Of a stretch of DNA of 16,168 nucleotides, positions 1 to 8,721 are shown piece by piece. Positions within the stretch are counted from its first letter, which is position 1, and every line of letters starts with the position of its first letter. Below the pieces are notes generated by a model, which did not search any database, was not told the DNA's origin, and saw nothing but the letters and a program-made list of their open reading frames with translations. This DNA comes from JBAXLO01 sp037134755. Lineage in GTDB: Bacteria; Bacteroidota; Bacteroidia; Bacteroidales; JACABE01. The stretch spans positions 1-16,168 of the forward strand of contig JBAXLO010000092.1 of assembly GCA_037134755.1 (NCBI GenBank). The letters are read 5' to 3'. The translations under genes were made by a program, and so were the position numbers.

Positions 1-690
1 TCATGTATAATATATAACTTAGTATTATAATTTTTAAATTAAAGACTACATTAATATAATGATATTTTATATATCATATATATATACTTATATATCTTAA
101 ATCATAATAATTATATTATTAATTATATTTTATATATATTTATTAGTAATTTATATTTATATTATACTCTATTATATTAATTTAATAATTTATTATATGA
201 ATATAACTAAATAATTAATATTATAAATAGGATATTATATCAACATATTTAATACCAAACTCAAAATATATAATATTGATTTATAAATATTAATATATAT
301 AAGAAATTATTTATGAAACTAAATTTATGAAAAGACATGAATCACATATTAATTATAATCTATGCTTAGATACTAGCCTATAATTCTTAATTAATTAAAC
401 ACAAAATCAACCTATTTGAGATAACAATCACCCTATTTAATTGCTATACCTATATTATGGAAATCTTTATAATAATGATAGTAATAGTTTGAATACTTTT
501 ATTAAATAAGATAAGATTTTTAAAGGTTGTTATTAGCTTGATTCTGTTAATAGATTCCTATTCTTTTATTCATTATATATTTATGTTCTCTATCTCTAAA
601 ATAATAAGTCTATAAAAGTAAAAACTGCTAAACGAAAGCTTCCATTTAGCAGTTTTTGTTGTAAAGAAACAAATTCTTTTTTTAATATTG
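1..690. other. Gene-free, extremely AT-rich stretch
   Basis: No reading frame of credible length or composition is present on either strand. By hand count positions 1-300 contain 26 G or C bases (about 9% GC) and positions 301-600 about 62 (about 21% GC), well below the coding DNA alongside. The only defined element is the hairpin at 621-656, which belongs to the gene at 691-2805. I see no tRNA, rRNA, direct-repeat array or DnaA-box cluster. The left part is low-complexity TA-rich DNA; its role is unknown. Confidence 0.75.
621..656 (-). terminator. Intrinsic terminator of the C10 protease gene
   Basis: A perfect 12-bp inverted repeat (AAAACTGCTAAA at 621-632 and TTTAGCAGTTTT at 645-656) encloses a 12-nt loop. 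Read on the minus strand the stem runs into a T-rich tail (TTTTTACTTTTAT), and it lies 35 bases past the stop codon of the minus-strand gene. The plus-strand side is also followed by T residues, so it could act in both directions. Confidence 0.85.
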
Positions 691-2805
691 TTAATTGATA
701 ATTATCTTCTGCCTGAATGTTTCGTTGTCTTTATTCTTTAGCTCAAGCAGATATACCCCTGAGGAAATAGAACCAACATTAATGGTTTTATCTTGCTTGC
801 CTTCGATGCCATTCCACGAATCACTTATTAAAAGCTTACCATCAATAGAATAAATATGGTAATAGATGTTCTGCCTTTCGGAACTGTTGAATGTAAGATG
901 AAGTACATTATGGGCAGGATTAGGATAGATGGTTAAATTATCAACAGTCTGAAGATTACCTATCCCCATGCCGGAAGTAGAATAGGAAATATCAAAGCCC
1001 TGATATTCGTTTTGGTAATCAGAAATAAACTCAACCATCAAATGACTTACATTAAAAGTGAAGTCATTAGGAAAGGTGGAGCCCGAATAGCTTGCGAAAG
1101 TATTGTAAGGCGAGTTATCGTTTTTAACATAGAGGATATCCTTGCCAAGTTCAGTCTCGAAACTGTTAAAATGCAAGGTGATACTTCCTGCACCCGTTGG
1201 CACAATATACCATTTGCAATCCGTATTACTATTATATTTCTTAGCGCCGCTACCATCCGTAAAATTACCGGTAGCTCCAAAGAGGAACTTAGAACTCTGA
1301 CAATAAGAAGGTGTATTAGCTTTATAATTTAAACTAAAACCGCGGCCAACAGTATCAGCATCCGAAGTAAACTTAAGCAAAGCAGTAGAACTATTTACAG
1401 TAAGATTAGCAGGCAAAGTACTGCCCGAATAATTGCCAACCAAAGCAGCAGCGGTAGTGCTTCCGGCATAAACCTTTAGGTAATCATGGCTAGCCTGGGT
1501 GGCAAAATCAGTAAAGCTCAAAGTAATTGAAGTTACCGAGTCGGCCTGAGGCTGTATCAACCACGAACAATCACTATTATTTTGGTATTGATTTACAGGC
1601 TGACTTTCGTTAGTAATACTACCTTCGTTAGCAGTAACAGTTGCTAGCCCACTACAATACACAGGGTAAGTGTAAAGTGCAGTGTCAGGATAAATATTAA
1701 CGATAAGTTCCTGAGCAAGGTTGAAATTGTTTCCACTTGGCGTGAGATTGTTGAGATAAAAATAGCCATCAGCAGCACCTCCCCAACCAAAATTAAAATG
1801 GAAGTAAGCGGTGTCCTGATAACCATCGCAAACAAAAGCATGACCATCAACGTTAGGCACCGACCAACCTGCATAATACATAGGCATCTTTTTATCCAAC
1901 TGCGAAACCAAAACACTATCCCAGTTAATGGAAGTGCTGTCTTTAAAGAGATAAGTAACACTTTGAGAATACTTATAATATGTTTTAAGACAATGAGCAG
2001 CCGAATGATTGTACATCCCCGAACCGGCAGGCCCCCATTTCATATCAACAGCAACGCCACAACCGTACATCAGATCGCTAATAGATGGGTTAGCAGAAGA
2101 AGGAACATCCAACATATTGTTCCATTTTATATTTGTAGTCAGGTAATTGTAGGACTGAACACCATAAGTAGAATCGAGATATTGATAAGTGCCGGTTCCA
2201 TAATCAGGAAAACGATAATAATACATAAGCTGAGCAAGACAAGTGGCTACACAACCGGTATATACATGATCGCCGGGGCCGGCAGTATCAGCAGGGCATT
2301 TAACATTAAAGTACCCATCCTGATTCCATTTAGACTTCGTAAAAGGACTCACTGAACTTGAGCGGTTCAAGGCTCTGGTGTTATTGAGTAGCTGTTGCCA
2401 TTTATCTTTAATAAGACTATTGCCCTCAATAGCTTTCTCCCTTGCATACACAATCTGATCTTTATAATGATTCATCCACATAGCAAAAGGAGGAATAACT
2501 TTGGCAGGATTATAACTGCTTTCGAAACTGTAAGCAAGGATAGGATTGGTGTTATCTTCTGCAGAAATTGCAATATAACCGGCTTCACCAATGTTTATAA
2601 TATAATAAACTGCCTGTTCATTATCACTAAAAGTAAAAATATCTTTAATGTAAATATCCTTAAGATTGGTCAGGGGATATTCTTTAACTATCTGCTGACT
2701 ATAAAAGTTTAGTGCAGCTTTCTGAGCAGTTTCAATAGGAACTATTCCTGCTTTACTTATTAAAGTAATGAATAAAAGACTTGTGATGATAAATAACTTT
2801 CTCAT
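691..2805 (-). CDS. Secreted C10 (streptopain-like) cysteine protease with two CUB domains and T9SS type A sorting domain
   Basis: 704-residue exported papain-fold cysteine protease. A signal peptide covers about residues 1-19. A propeptide of the streptopain kind follows (about 20-150). The catalytic domain (about 155-375) has the nucleophile Cys185 in TGCVATCLAQ, the catalytic His322 in DGHAFVCDGY, and Asn338 with the FGWGG turn, so it looks active. Two CUB domains follow, about 383-496 (C383/C413) and 501-610 (C502/C530). Residues about 622-704 form a type A T9SS sorting domain beginning TIYPNPA and ending in a GVYLLEL strand. The family is made as a zymogen matured by removal of the propeptide; substrates here are unknown. 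CUB domains probably aid adhesion or substrate binding. The gene is transcribed alone, divergent from the lectin genes, with its own promoter and terminator. The ATG is chosen because it gives a complete signal peptide. Confidence 0.93.
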   Translation of the reverse strand: MRKLFIITSLLFITLISKAGIVPIETAQKAALNFYSQQIVKEYPLTNLKDIYIKDIFTFSDNEQAVYYIINIGEAGYIAISAEDNTNPILAYSFESSYNPAKVIPPFAMWMNHYKDQIVYAREKAIEGNSLIKDKWQQLLNNTRALNRSSSVSPFTKSKWNQDGYFNVKCPADTAGPGDHVYTGCVATCLAQLMYYYRFPDYGTGTYQYLDSTYGVQSYNYLTTNIKWNNMLDVPSSANPSISDLMYGCGVAVDMKWGPAGSGMYNHSAAHCLKTYYKYSQSVTYLFKDSTSINWDSVLVSQLDKKMPMYYAGWSVPNVDGHAFVCDGYQDTAYFHFNFGWGGAADGYFYLNNLTPSGNNFNLAQELIVNIYPDTALYTYPVYCSGLATVTANEGSITNESQPVNQYQNNSDCSWLIQPQADSVTSITLSFTDFATQASHDYLKVYAGSTTAAALVGNYSGSTLPANLTVNSSTALLKFTSDADTVGRGFSLNYKANTPSYCQSSKFLFGATGNFTDGSGAKKYNSNTDCKWYIVPTGAGSITLHFNSFETELGKDILYVKNDNSPYNTFASYSGSTFPNDFTFNVSHLMVEFISDYQNEYQGFDISYSTSGMGIGNLQTVDNLTIYPNPAHNVLHLTFNSSERQNIYYHIYSIDGKLLISDSWNGIEGKQDKTINVGSISSGVYLLELKNKDNETFRQKIIIN

Positions 2806-2827
2806 ATAAATGCTGTTTTATAGTTTA

Positions 2828-2860
2828 CAAAGATAGGTATAATAAATCAAACCTACGAAA
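2828..2860 (-). promoter_or_regulatory. Bacteroidota-type promoter for the C10 protease gene
   Basis: On the minus strand TATCTTTG (2835-2828) matches the -7 consensus TAnnTTTG exactly. A -33-like TTTC or TTCG lies 20-21 bases upstream (2860-2856), one mismatch from TTTG. The start codon is 22 bases past the -7 element, giving a short leader. Confidence 0.6.
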
Positions 2861-3073
2861 TATTTTAACGAAAGTTAAGGATACACTAAAAGACAATTAA
2901 ATAAGGAACGTTTAAAAAAAAGAAAATTTAACTATAATCAATAACACTCACAAAAGCTACGGATATTCAGTTGATAAAGCTTATTAAATCCACAGTAATC
3001 ATCAGCCTTCTTCTTTAGTTACAGTATAATTCAATATATTTTTACATGCTGAGGCAACCTTTTTAACATTTTT

Positions 3074-3106
3074 CTTGTCTTATATTATAAATTTATTGTA
3101 TTTTTG
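3074..3106 (+). promoter_or_regulatory. Bacteroidota-type promoter for the first lectin gene
   Basis: CTTG (3074-3077), a 21-bp spacer, then TATTTTTG (3099-3106), an exact TAnnTTTG -7 element. The spacer begins TCTTATAT, and the same TTGTCTTATAT run occurs just upstream of the second lectin gene (5803-5813), so the promoter was probably duplicated with the gene. Confidence 0.65.
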
Positions 3107-3192
3107 TAGATAAGTTTACAGATATACTTTGGGATGATAGGTACATGATTAAATGTAGGTAAAACAATTGAACTCTTTTTAATTCTGATATT

Positions 3193-5658
3193 ATGAACAT
3201 TAAAAACTCTAAATTCTTTGTATTGATAAAAGCTGTAAGAAATTTATTTTTTACAGTTACCCTTTCTTTTTTTGCAATAAATGTAAGTGCTCAACAATAT
3301 AATGTAGTGAGTAGCGGGGGGCAGGCAATAGAGACTCCAGCTGGATCTGGTTGTTATAAGCTTACTGATGCATGTAGTCAGGGTGCAGCAATATGGAATA
3401 TTTATAAGATAGATTTATCACAACCTTTTGATATTACATTGACACTAAATTTTGGCACACGCCCCAATATATATTGGGACAATTGTGTTACTTGTGGAGG
3501 TGACGGGATGACATTTTGTTTACAACCTTTAAGTAATAGTACGTATTATCTGGGTGGTTCAATGGGTGAAGATCCAGCTTTGACTCCTTCAGTTTTTGTT
3601 CAAATGGATACCTATACAGCTAATCCAACTGATCCAACTTTTGAGCATATGTCAATAAATAAAAATGGTGATGTCCTTCATGGCACAGCTAATGAGTTAT
3701 TATCATATACAGCTGCTCAAAACTGGCCTTGCACAACTCCAATGACTACTTGTATAACTGATGGTGCAGATCATTTATTTCATTTTAAATGGTCTCCTTC
3801 AAATCCTGGAGGGCCCGGACCCGGAACAATGGATGTGTACTTTGGCTTTGGAGGGACTCTCCCAGGTACACCAACATTAACTTATACCGGCGATATAGTT
3901 GCTAACGTTTTTGGAGGTAATCCATTTGTTTATTGGGGAGTTACTGCTGCAACCGGTGGTTGTTATAATAACCAGACAGTATGTATGACAACTATTTCTA
4001 ATTTTGCTTCTGACACAACAGTATGTACTGGACAACCTCTAACTTTTACTGATAATAGTGTAAGTGGTTTACCCATAAATACCTGGTCGTGGGATTTTGG
4101 AGACGGAACTTATGATTACAGTCAATTTCCCGCAGACCATATTTACACAACTCCCGGAGTTTATCAAGTAAACCTTTTTATTATGAATTCTGGTGGTTTT
4201 TCTTCCACAATGACTCATACTATTACAGTAAAACCTAAACCTGATGTTTTAGTAAATGACCCTTCAATTTGTAAAGGAGATACAGCTATTCTGACAGCAA
4301 CAGGAGCCGCAACTTACACATGGGATAATGGATTAACGCCCGGAAATCCTAAGCATGTTTCACCTGCAACTACAACTTCCTATATAGTGACAGGAACAAA
4401 TTCTTTTGGTTGTACTAATACAGACACTTCTTTGGTTACAATTTATCCAAATCCTATTCCTGTAATTACGCCAAGTTCTTATCTTATTTGTGTTGGAGAT
4501 CCAGAAATTTTAACTGCAAGTGGAGCTGACAGCTATATATGGATATTATCTGGAGATACTATCAATCCTCTTTCAGTAAGTCCTACTTCAAGTACTGATT
4601 ATATTTTACAAGGAACTACTGTTAACGGATGTAAACGCGATACAAATGTTTTAATTCAAGTAAATCCAAATCCTATAGTCGGTTCTAATAATGACACTAT
4701 TTGCTTGCACGAAACAGCTGTATTAACTGCAACCGGAGCTACTACTTATGTTTGGAGAGTAAATGGTGCTACTGTTTCTAGTGTAAATCCATTAAGTATT
4801 AGTCCACCAACAACAACTATATATAATGTTCTTGGCACAGATGTTAATGGTTGTAAAGATTCTATTAATGCAACAATTACAGTAAATATGCCACCTATAA
4901 TTACTGCAGATAGTATTGGGATTTGTATCGGACAAACAGCAACAATTAATGTTTATGGTGGAAATCCTAATGATTCTTATTTGTGGTTAACAGATTATTC
5001 AACTTTTAATCCTATACATGTATCACCAATAGTGAGCACTTCTTATCCGGTTATAGCTACTGATTTAAATGGATGCAAAGATACAGCTTATGGATATGTA
5101 AATGTGTATCCAAATCCAGTTCCTGTTTTTACTTTTACTCCTACTATGGTAAGTACGGATGCTCCTGATGTTGTTTTTTATGATGGTTCAACTTATGCTA
5201 CTAATTGGTTATGGGATTTTGGCGATCCACATTCAGCAAACGATTCTTCAATAAATCAATCACCTACACACCCATATACTATTCCGGGGAAATATATTGT
5301 TTGGCTGTATGTAACTTCTGACTTTGGCTGCAAAGATTCTACTTTCAGATGGATTTCAGTACAAACACCTACTACTTTTTACATCCCAAATGCATTTGAC
5401 CCTACTAGTAATTCTTCGGATATAAATGTATTTAAACCTAAAGGAAAAGGAGTTGATCCTCAAAGATACTTAATGGTTATTTTCGACAGATGGGGAAAAG
5501 AAGTGTTTACTACTACCGATTGGGAACAAGGATGGAATGGCAAATTCAACAATGTTGGAGATTACTTGCCACATGGTGTTTATGTTTATTATATAAAATA
5601 TAAAGAACTATATGGTATTTATAAAGAACGAACTGGGAATGTGACATTATTTAAATAA
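3193..5658 (+). CDS. Surface lectin-like/PKD/Ig-repeat protein with T9SS type B (gliding-motility-associated) C-terminal domain, copy 1
   Basis: 821-residue exported protein. The signal peptide probably ends at Ala33 (NVSA|QQY). Residues about 35-268 form an L-type (legume-like) lectin fold: GGDGMTFCLQP, then MDTYTANPTDP-x3-H-x-SIN, where D139, N144 and D147 match the family's metal-binding loop. A PKD domain follows (about 270-346, WSWDFGDGTYDYS). Four Ig-like repeats of about 72 residues (about 347-640) have paired cysteines: 360/407, 433/480, 504/554, 578/628. A second PKD (about 641-725, WLWDFGDP) precedes the gliding-motility-associated C-terminal domain (about 727-821: IPNAFDP, VFDRWG-like IFDRWGKEVF, GVYVYYIKYK), a type B T9SS signal. 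Likely a cell-surface carbohydrate-binding adhesin on a rigid stalk; the ligand is unknown. SprF/PorP-type partners often accompany type B cargo, but none is adjacent. It is a tandem paralogue of the next gene. Confidence 0.9.
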   Translation: MNIKNSKFFVLIKAVRNLFFTVTLSFFAINVSAQQYNVVSSGGQAIETPAGSGCYKLTDACSQGAAIWNIYKIDLSQPFDITLTLNFGTRPNIYWDNCVTCGGDGMTFCLQPLSNSTYYLGGSMGEDPALTPSVFVQMDTYTANPTDPTFEHMSINKNGDVLHGTANELLSYTAAQNWPCTTPMTTCITDGADHLFHFKWSPSNPGGPGPGTMDVYFGFGGTLPGTPTLTYTGDIVANVFGGNPFVYWGVTAATGGCYNNQTVCMTTISNFASDTTVCTGQPLTFTDNSVSGLPINTWSWDFGDGTYDYSQFPADHIYTTPGVYQVNLFIMNSGGFSSTMTHTITVKPKPDVLVNDPSICKGDTAILTATGAATYTWDNGLTPGNPKHVSPATTTSYIVTGTNSFGCTNTDTSLVTIYPNPIPVITPSSYLICVGDPEILTASGADSYIWILSGDTINPLSVSPTSSTDYILQGTTVNGCKRDTNVLIQVNPNPIVGSNNDTICLHETAVLTATGATTYVWRVNGATVSSVNPLSISPPTTTIYNVLGTDVNGCKDSINATITVNMPPIITADSIGICIGQTATINVYGGNPNDSYLWLTDYSTFNPIHVSPIVSTSYPVIATDLNGCKDTAYGYVNVYPNPVPVFTFTPTMVSTDAPDVVFYDGSTYATNWLWDFGDPHSANDSSINQSPTHPYTIPGKYIVWLYVTSDFGCKDSTFRWISVQTPTTFYIPNAFDPTSNSSDINVFKPKGKGVDPQRYLMVIFDRWGKEVFTTTDWEQGWNGKFNNVGDYLPHGVYVYYIKYKELYGIYKERTGNVTLFK
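4519..4862 (+). repeat. 344-bp block identical in both lectin genes (copy 1)
   Basis: Reading base by base, 4519-4862 is identical to 7304-7647. The offset is a constant 2785 bp. The block encodes most of Ig-like repeats 2 and 3. Sequence on either side differs at many third positions. Confidence 0.9.
5413..5591 (+). repeat. 179-bp block identical in both lectin genes (sorting domain, copy 1)
   Basis: Identical to 8198-8376, at the same 2785-bp offset. It encodes the core of the type B sorting domain. The last codons after the block differ again at synonymous positions. Confidence 0.9.
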
Positions 5659-5676
5659 AAAAATATTTTACTTCAT

Positions 5677-5715
5677 AAAAAAGAGACTATTCTTATGAGT
5701 AGTCTCTTTTTTTTT
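5677..5715 (+). terminator. Intrinsic terminator after the first lectin gene
   Basis: A perfect 13-bp inverted repeat (AAAAAAGAGACTA at 5677-5689, TAGTCTCTTTTTT at 5700-5712) with a 10-nt loop continues into a T run ending at 5715. It lies 19 bases past the stop codon, so the two lectin genes are separate transcripts. Confidence 0.9.
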
Positions 5716-5798
5716 AGGCTATTCATTTGTTTTCATATTCTTTAATTATTTCTTAAAAAAACAAAAAACTCATTTTATCAAGCAACTTTTTAAATGTT

Positions 5799-5829
5799 TT
5801 TGTTGTCTTATATATTAATTGTATCTTTG
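5799..5829 (+). promoter_or_regulatory. Consensus Bacteroidota promoter for the second lectin gene
   Basis: TTTG (5799-5802), a 19-bp spacer, TATCTTTG (5822-5829). Both elements match the Bacteroidota sigma-factor consensus TTTG-N19-21-TAnnTTTG exactly. Confidence 0.75.
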
Positions 5830-5962
5830 TAACGTATTTTAAAAATGTTATAATTTAATTGGTTTTGTATTGTAATAAATTATAAAGAGTATAAAATCAA
5901 TAACTTTTTATTAACTTGTTAAAAAGTTTTAATTAAAAAATCTTAAAAATGATTCATTTATT

Positions 5963-8443
5963 ATGAATAAAAATAAATTTACATTCTACTGTTTCTCTAT
6001 ACTATCTATAAAATCAATTTTTATAGTTTTCTTTCTTTTTACAGCTCTAAACATCTCTGCACAACAATATAATGCATGTGGAACAGCAGTTGCTACCAGT
6101 ACAACCGGTTGTTATCAACTTACGCACACAACTACTAATGGCGGGGCTGTTTGGAATATTTATAAAATAGATCTGACACAATCTTTTGATATTACCTTAA
6201 CTCTTAATTTTGGAAATAATCTTAGCAATGGTTCTGTATGGGGCACTAATTGTGGCGCAGATGGGATGTCTTTCATTTTACAACCATTAAGTTCTTCTAC
6301 AGTTTCTATCGGAGGATTAGTGGGTTTTGGAGGCATTACTCCTTCGTTAGGTGTAGTTATGGATACTTATTGGGGCAATGCATCAGATCCTGCTTATCAT
6401 CATATATCAATAAATAAAAATGGTGACCCAAATCATACGACCTATACACCTTCTGGAATTTGTCCTCCTACAGGGACTATTCTTACACCTAATACAAATG
6501 AATTAGCACCCTATTGCAGTGCTAATGGTTTTCCTGCCAATATAACAGATGGATTGGATCATTTATTCCATTTCGTTTGGACACCTGGTCCCTCGGGTGT
6601 TGGTCCAGGAACGATTACTGTCTATTTTGGCAATGCAACTTCACTTCCTACTACACCAACTATAACTTACACCGGTGATATTGTAACTAATGTTTTTGGA
6701 GGCAATTCAAATGTATATTGGGGTGTAAGTGCATCAACCGGCTCCTGTTGGAATTATCAAACAGTATGTATGACAACTATCTCTAATTTTGCATCTGATA
6801 CTGCAATTTGTGAAGGACAACCTCTTACATTTATAGATAATAGTATAAGTGGATTACAAATAACTACTTGGTCATGGGATTTTGGTGATAATACTTACGA
6901 TTACACACAATTTCCAGGACCACATACTTATAATACTCCTGGTTTATATAATGCAAATCTATTTATTATGAATTCAGGTGGTTTCTCTTCAACTATGACT
7001 CATACAATAACGGTTAATCCTAAACCAAATGTTATTGTTAACGATACTTCAGTTTGTAAAGGAGACTCAGCAGTTTTAACTGCAACAGGTGCTTTTACAT
7101 ATACTTGGGACAACGGCCTAACACCTGGAAATCCTAAACATGTATCACCTCCTACAACTACTTCTTATGTTGTGACCGGAAAAAACACTTTTGGGTGCAC
7201 TAACACGGATACAGCTTTAGTAACAATATATCCTAATCCTATGCCTGTTATTACGCCAAGTTCTTATCTCATTTGTGTTGGAGATCCAGAAATTTTAACT
7301 GCTAGTGGAGCTGACAGCTATATATGGATATTATCTGGAGATACTATCAATCCTCTTTCAGTAAGTCCTACTTCAAGTACTGATTATATTTTACAAGGAA
7401 CTACTGTTAACGGATGTAAACGCGATACAAATGTTTTAATTCAAGTAAATCCAAATCCTATAGTCGGTTCTAATAATGACACTATTTGCTTGCACGAAAC
7501 AGCTGTATTAACTGCAACCGGAGCTACTACTTATGTTTGGAGAGTAAATGGTGCTACTGTTTCTAGTGTAAATCCATTAAGTATTAGTCCACCAACAACA
7601 ACTATATATAATGTTCTTGGCACAGATGTTAATGGTTGTAAAGATTCAATTAATGCAACAATTACAGTAAATATGCCACCAGTTATTACAGCTGATAGTG
7701 TTGGAATTTGTATAGGGCAAACAGCAACAATTAATGTATATGGTGGTAATCCTAACGATTCTTATTTGTGGTTAACTGATTATTCAACTATTAATCCTAT
7801 ACATGTATCACCAATAGTGAGTACTTATTATCCGGTAATTGCTACCGATTTTAATGGGTGTAAAGATACAGCTTATGGATATGTAAATGTGTATCCAAAT
7901 CCTGTTCCTGTTTTTACTTTTACACCTACTATGGTAAGTACAGATGCTCCTGATGTTGTTTTTTATGATGGTTCTACTTATGCTTCTAATTGGTTATGGG
8001 ATTTTGGTGATCCAAATTCAGCTAATGATTCTTCTGCATTTCAATCACCTACTCACCCTTATACTATCCCGGGGAAATATATTGTTTGGTTATATGTAAC
8101 TTCTGATTTTGGGTGCAAGGATTCTACTTTCAGATGGATTTCAGTACAAACGCCTACTACTTTTTATATCCCAAATGCATTTGACCCTACTAGTAACTCT
8201 TCGGATATAAATGTATTTAAACCTAAAGGAAAAGGAGTTGATCCTCAAAGATACTTAATGGTTATTTTCGACAGATGGGGAAAAGAAGTGTTTACTACTA
8301 CCGATTGGGAACAAGGATGGAATGGCAAATTCAACAATGTTGGAGATTACTTGCCACATGGTGTTTATGTTTATTACATAAAATATAAGGAACTATATGG
8401 TATTTATAAAGAACGAACAGGAAATGTAACGCTCTTTAAATAA
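5963..8443 (+). CDS. Surface lectin-like/PKD/Ig-repeat protein with T9SS type B (gliding-motility-associated) C-terminal domain, copy 2
   Basis: 826-residue paralogue of the preceding gene with the same architecture. A signal peptide ends at about Ala33 (NISA|QQY). The L-type lectin-like domain (about 35-273) has GADGMSFILQP and MDTYWGNASDP-x3-H-x-SIN, with D134, N139 and D142 at the expected metal-loop positions. A PKD domain (about 274-351) precedes four Ig-like repeats (about 352-645), a second PKD (about 646-730) and the type B T9SS sorting domain (about 731-826). The lectin head differs from copy 1 by many substitutions and by insertions and deletions, notably a longer loop at about 155-185. 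From about residue 430 the two proteins are nearly identical and collinear. The pair therefore probably presents two binding heads on one stalk design. Own promoter and terminator. Ligand and biological role are unknown. Confidence 0.9.
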   Translation: MNKNKFTFYCFSILSIKSIFIVFFLFTALNISAQQYNACGTAVATSTTGCYQLTHTTTNGGAVWNIYKIDLTQSFDITLTLNFGNNLSNGSVWGTNCGADGMSFILQPLSSSTVSIGGLVGFGGITPSLGVVMDTYWGNASDPAYHHISINKNGDPNHTTYTPSGICPPTGTILTPNTNELAPYCSANGFPANITDGLDHLFHFVWTPGPSGVGPGTITVYFGNATSLPTTPTITYTGDIVTNVFGGNSNVYWGVSASTGSCWNYQTVCMTTISNFASDTAICEGQPLTFIDNSISGLQITTWSWDFGDNTYDYTQFPGPHTYNTPGLYNANLFIMNSGGFSSTMTHTITVNPKPNVIVNDTSVCKGDSAVLTATGAFTYTWDNGLTPGNPKHVSPPTTTSYVVTGKNTFGCTNTDTALVTIYPNPMPVITPSSYLICVGDPEILTASGADSYIWILSGDTINPLSVSPTSSTDYILQGTTVNGCKRDTNVLIQVNPNPIVGSNNDTICLHETAVLTATGATTYVWRVNGATVSSVNPLSISPPTTTIYNVLGTDVNGCKDSINATITVNMPPVITADSVGICIGQTATINVYGGNPNDSYLWLTDYSTINPIHVSPIVSTYYPVIATDFNGCKDTAYGYVNVYPNPVPVFTFTPTMVSTDAPDVVFYDGSTYASNWLWDFGDPNSANDSSAFQSPTHPYTIPGKYIVWLYVTSDFGCKDSTFRWISVQTPTTFYIPNAFDPTSNSSDINVFKPKGKGVDPQRYLMVIFDRWGKEVFTTTDWEQGWNGKFNNVGDYLPHGVYVYYIKYKELYGIYKERTGNVTLFK
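7304..7647 (+). repeat. 344-bp block identical in both lectin genes (copy 2)
   Basis: Partner of 4519-4862; no difference found on direct comparison. It ends where copy 1 reads TCT and copy 2 TCA in the codon at 7646-7648. Confidence 0.9.
8198..8376 (+). repeat. 179-bp block identical in both lectin genes (sorting domain, copy 2)
   Basis: Partner of 5413-5591. It is bounded by single synonymous differences at 8197 (C against T) and 8377 (C against T). Confidence 0.9.
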
Positions 8444-8463
8444 AATCTTATATATACAATAGG

Positions 8464-8498
8464 AAGCTCTCATCATTTACATGGTGAGAGCTTTTTTT
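8464..8498 (+). terminator. Intrinsic terminator after the second lectin gene
   Basis: A 13-bp stem (8464-8476 with 8481-8493, one T-G wobble pair), tetraloop TTAC, and a run of seven T at 8492-8498. It lies 20 bases past the stop codon. Confidence 0.9.
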
Positions 8499-8721
8499 AT
8501 TTAATTCTCTAAAATTCTACTACTTTTATTGATTTTTAATATAATTAAAGTTTCATAATTATTGTTTTAAAATTGTGGTTGTAAAAAATATTTCTTAAGC
8601 TCCATTAATTTTCTTATAATTTTTATAATGTGTTAATTCAGATGATTAAGGAGCTTTATTTGAATGAATTTCAAATAATTTATTATTTAAAGAAATTAAA
8701 ATTAATTATTTTTAAAATTAA

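Larger units (their letters stand above)
2806..3192. other. Divergent intergenic region with two promoters
   Basis: This 387-bp spacer separates the minus-strand protease gene from the first plus-strand lectin gene. It holds a promoter for each (2828-2860 minus, 3074-3106 plus). Between them I see no reading frame, hairpin terminator or operator-like repeat. The plus-strand leader from about 3113 to 3192 is about 80 nt and has no recognisable riboswitch. Confidence 0.6.
5659..5962. other. Intergenic region between the two lectin genes
   Basis: 304 bp holding the terminator of copy 1 (5677-5715) and the promoter of copy 2 (5799-5829). The leader of copy 2 is about 130 nt, AT-rich, with no clear fold. 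The only other frame is a five-codon stub overlapping the start codon, which I do not regard as a gene. Confidence 0.6.

Noticed and set aside
1798..2355. Long plus-strand frame (185 codons) opposite the C10 protease gene.
   Set aside because: The minus-strand frame has intact catalytic motifs and domain order. The plus-strand product has no recognisable features and mirrors the codon pattern of the real gene.
4250..5110. Possible CRISPR-like or DNA tandem repeat because of the four regularly spaced Ig-like units.
   Set aside because: The units are related only at protein level (about 72 residues each, cysteine pairs and VSP motifs) and are not short direct DNA repeats.
3193..8443. Composite transposon or insertion sequence causing the tandem duplication.
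   Set aside because: No transposase, terminal inverted repeats or target-site duplications are visible; unequal crossing-over or an old tandem duplication explains the layout.
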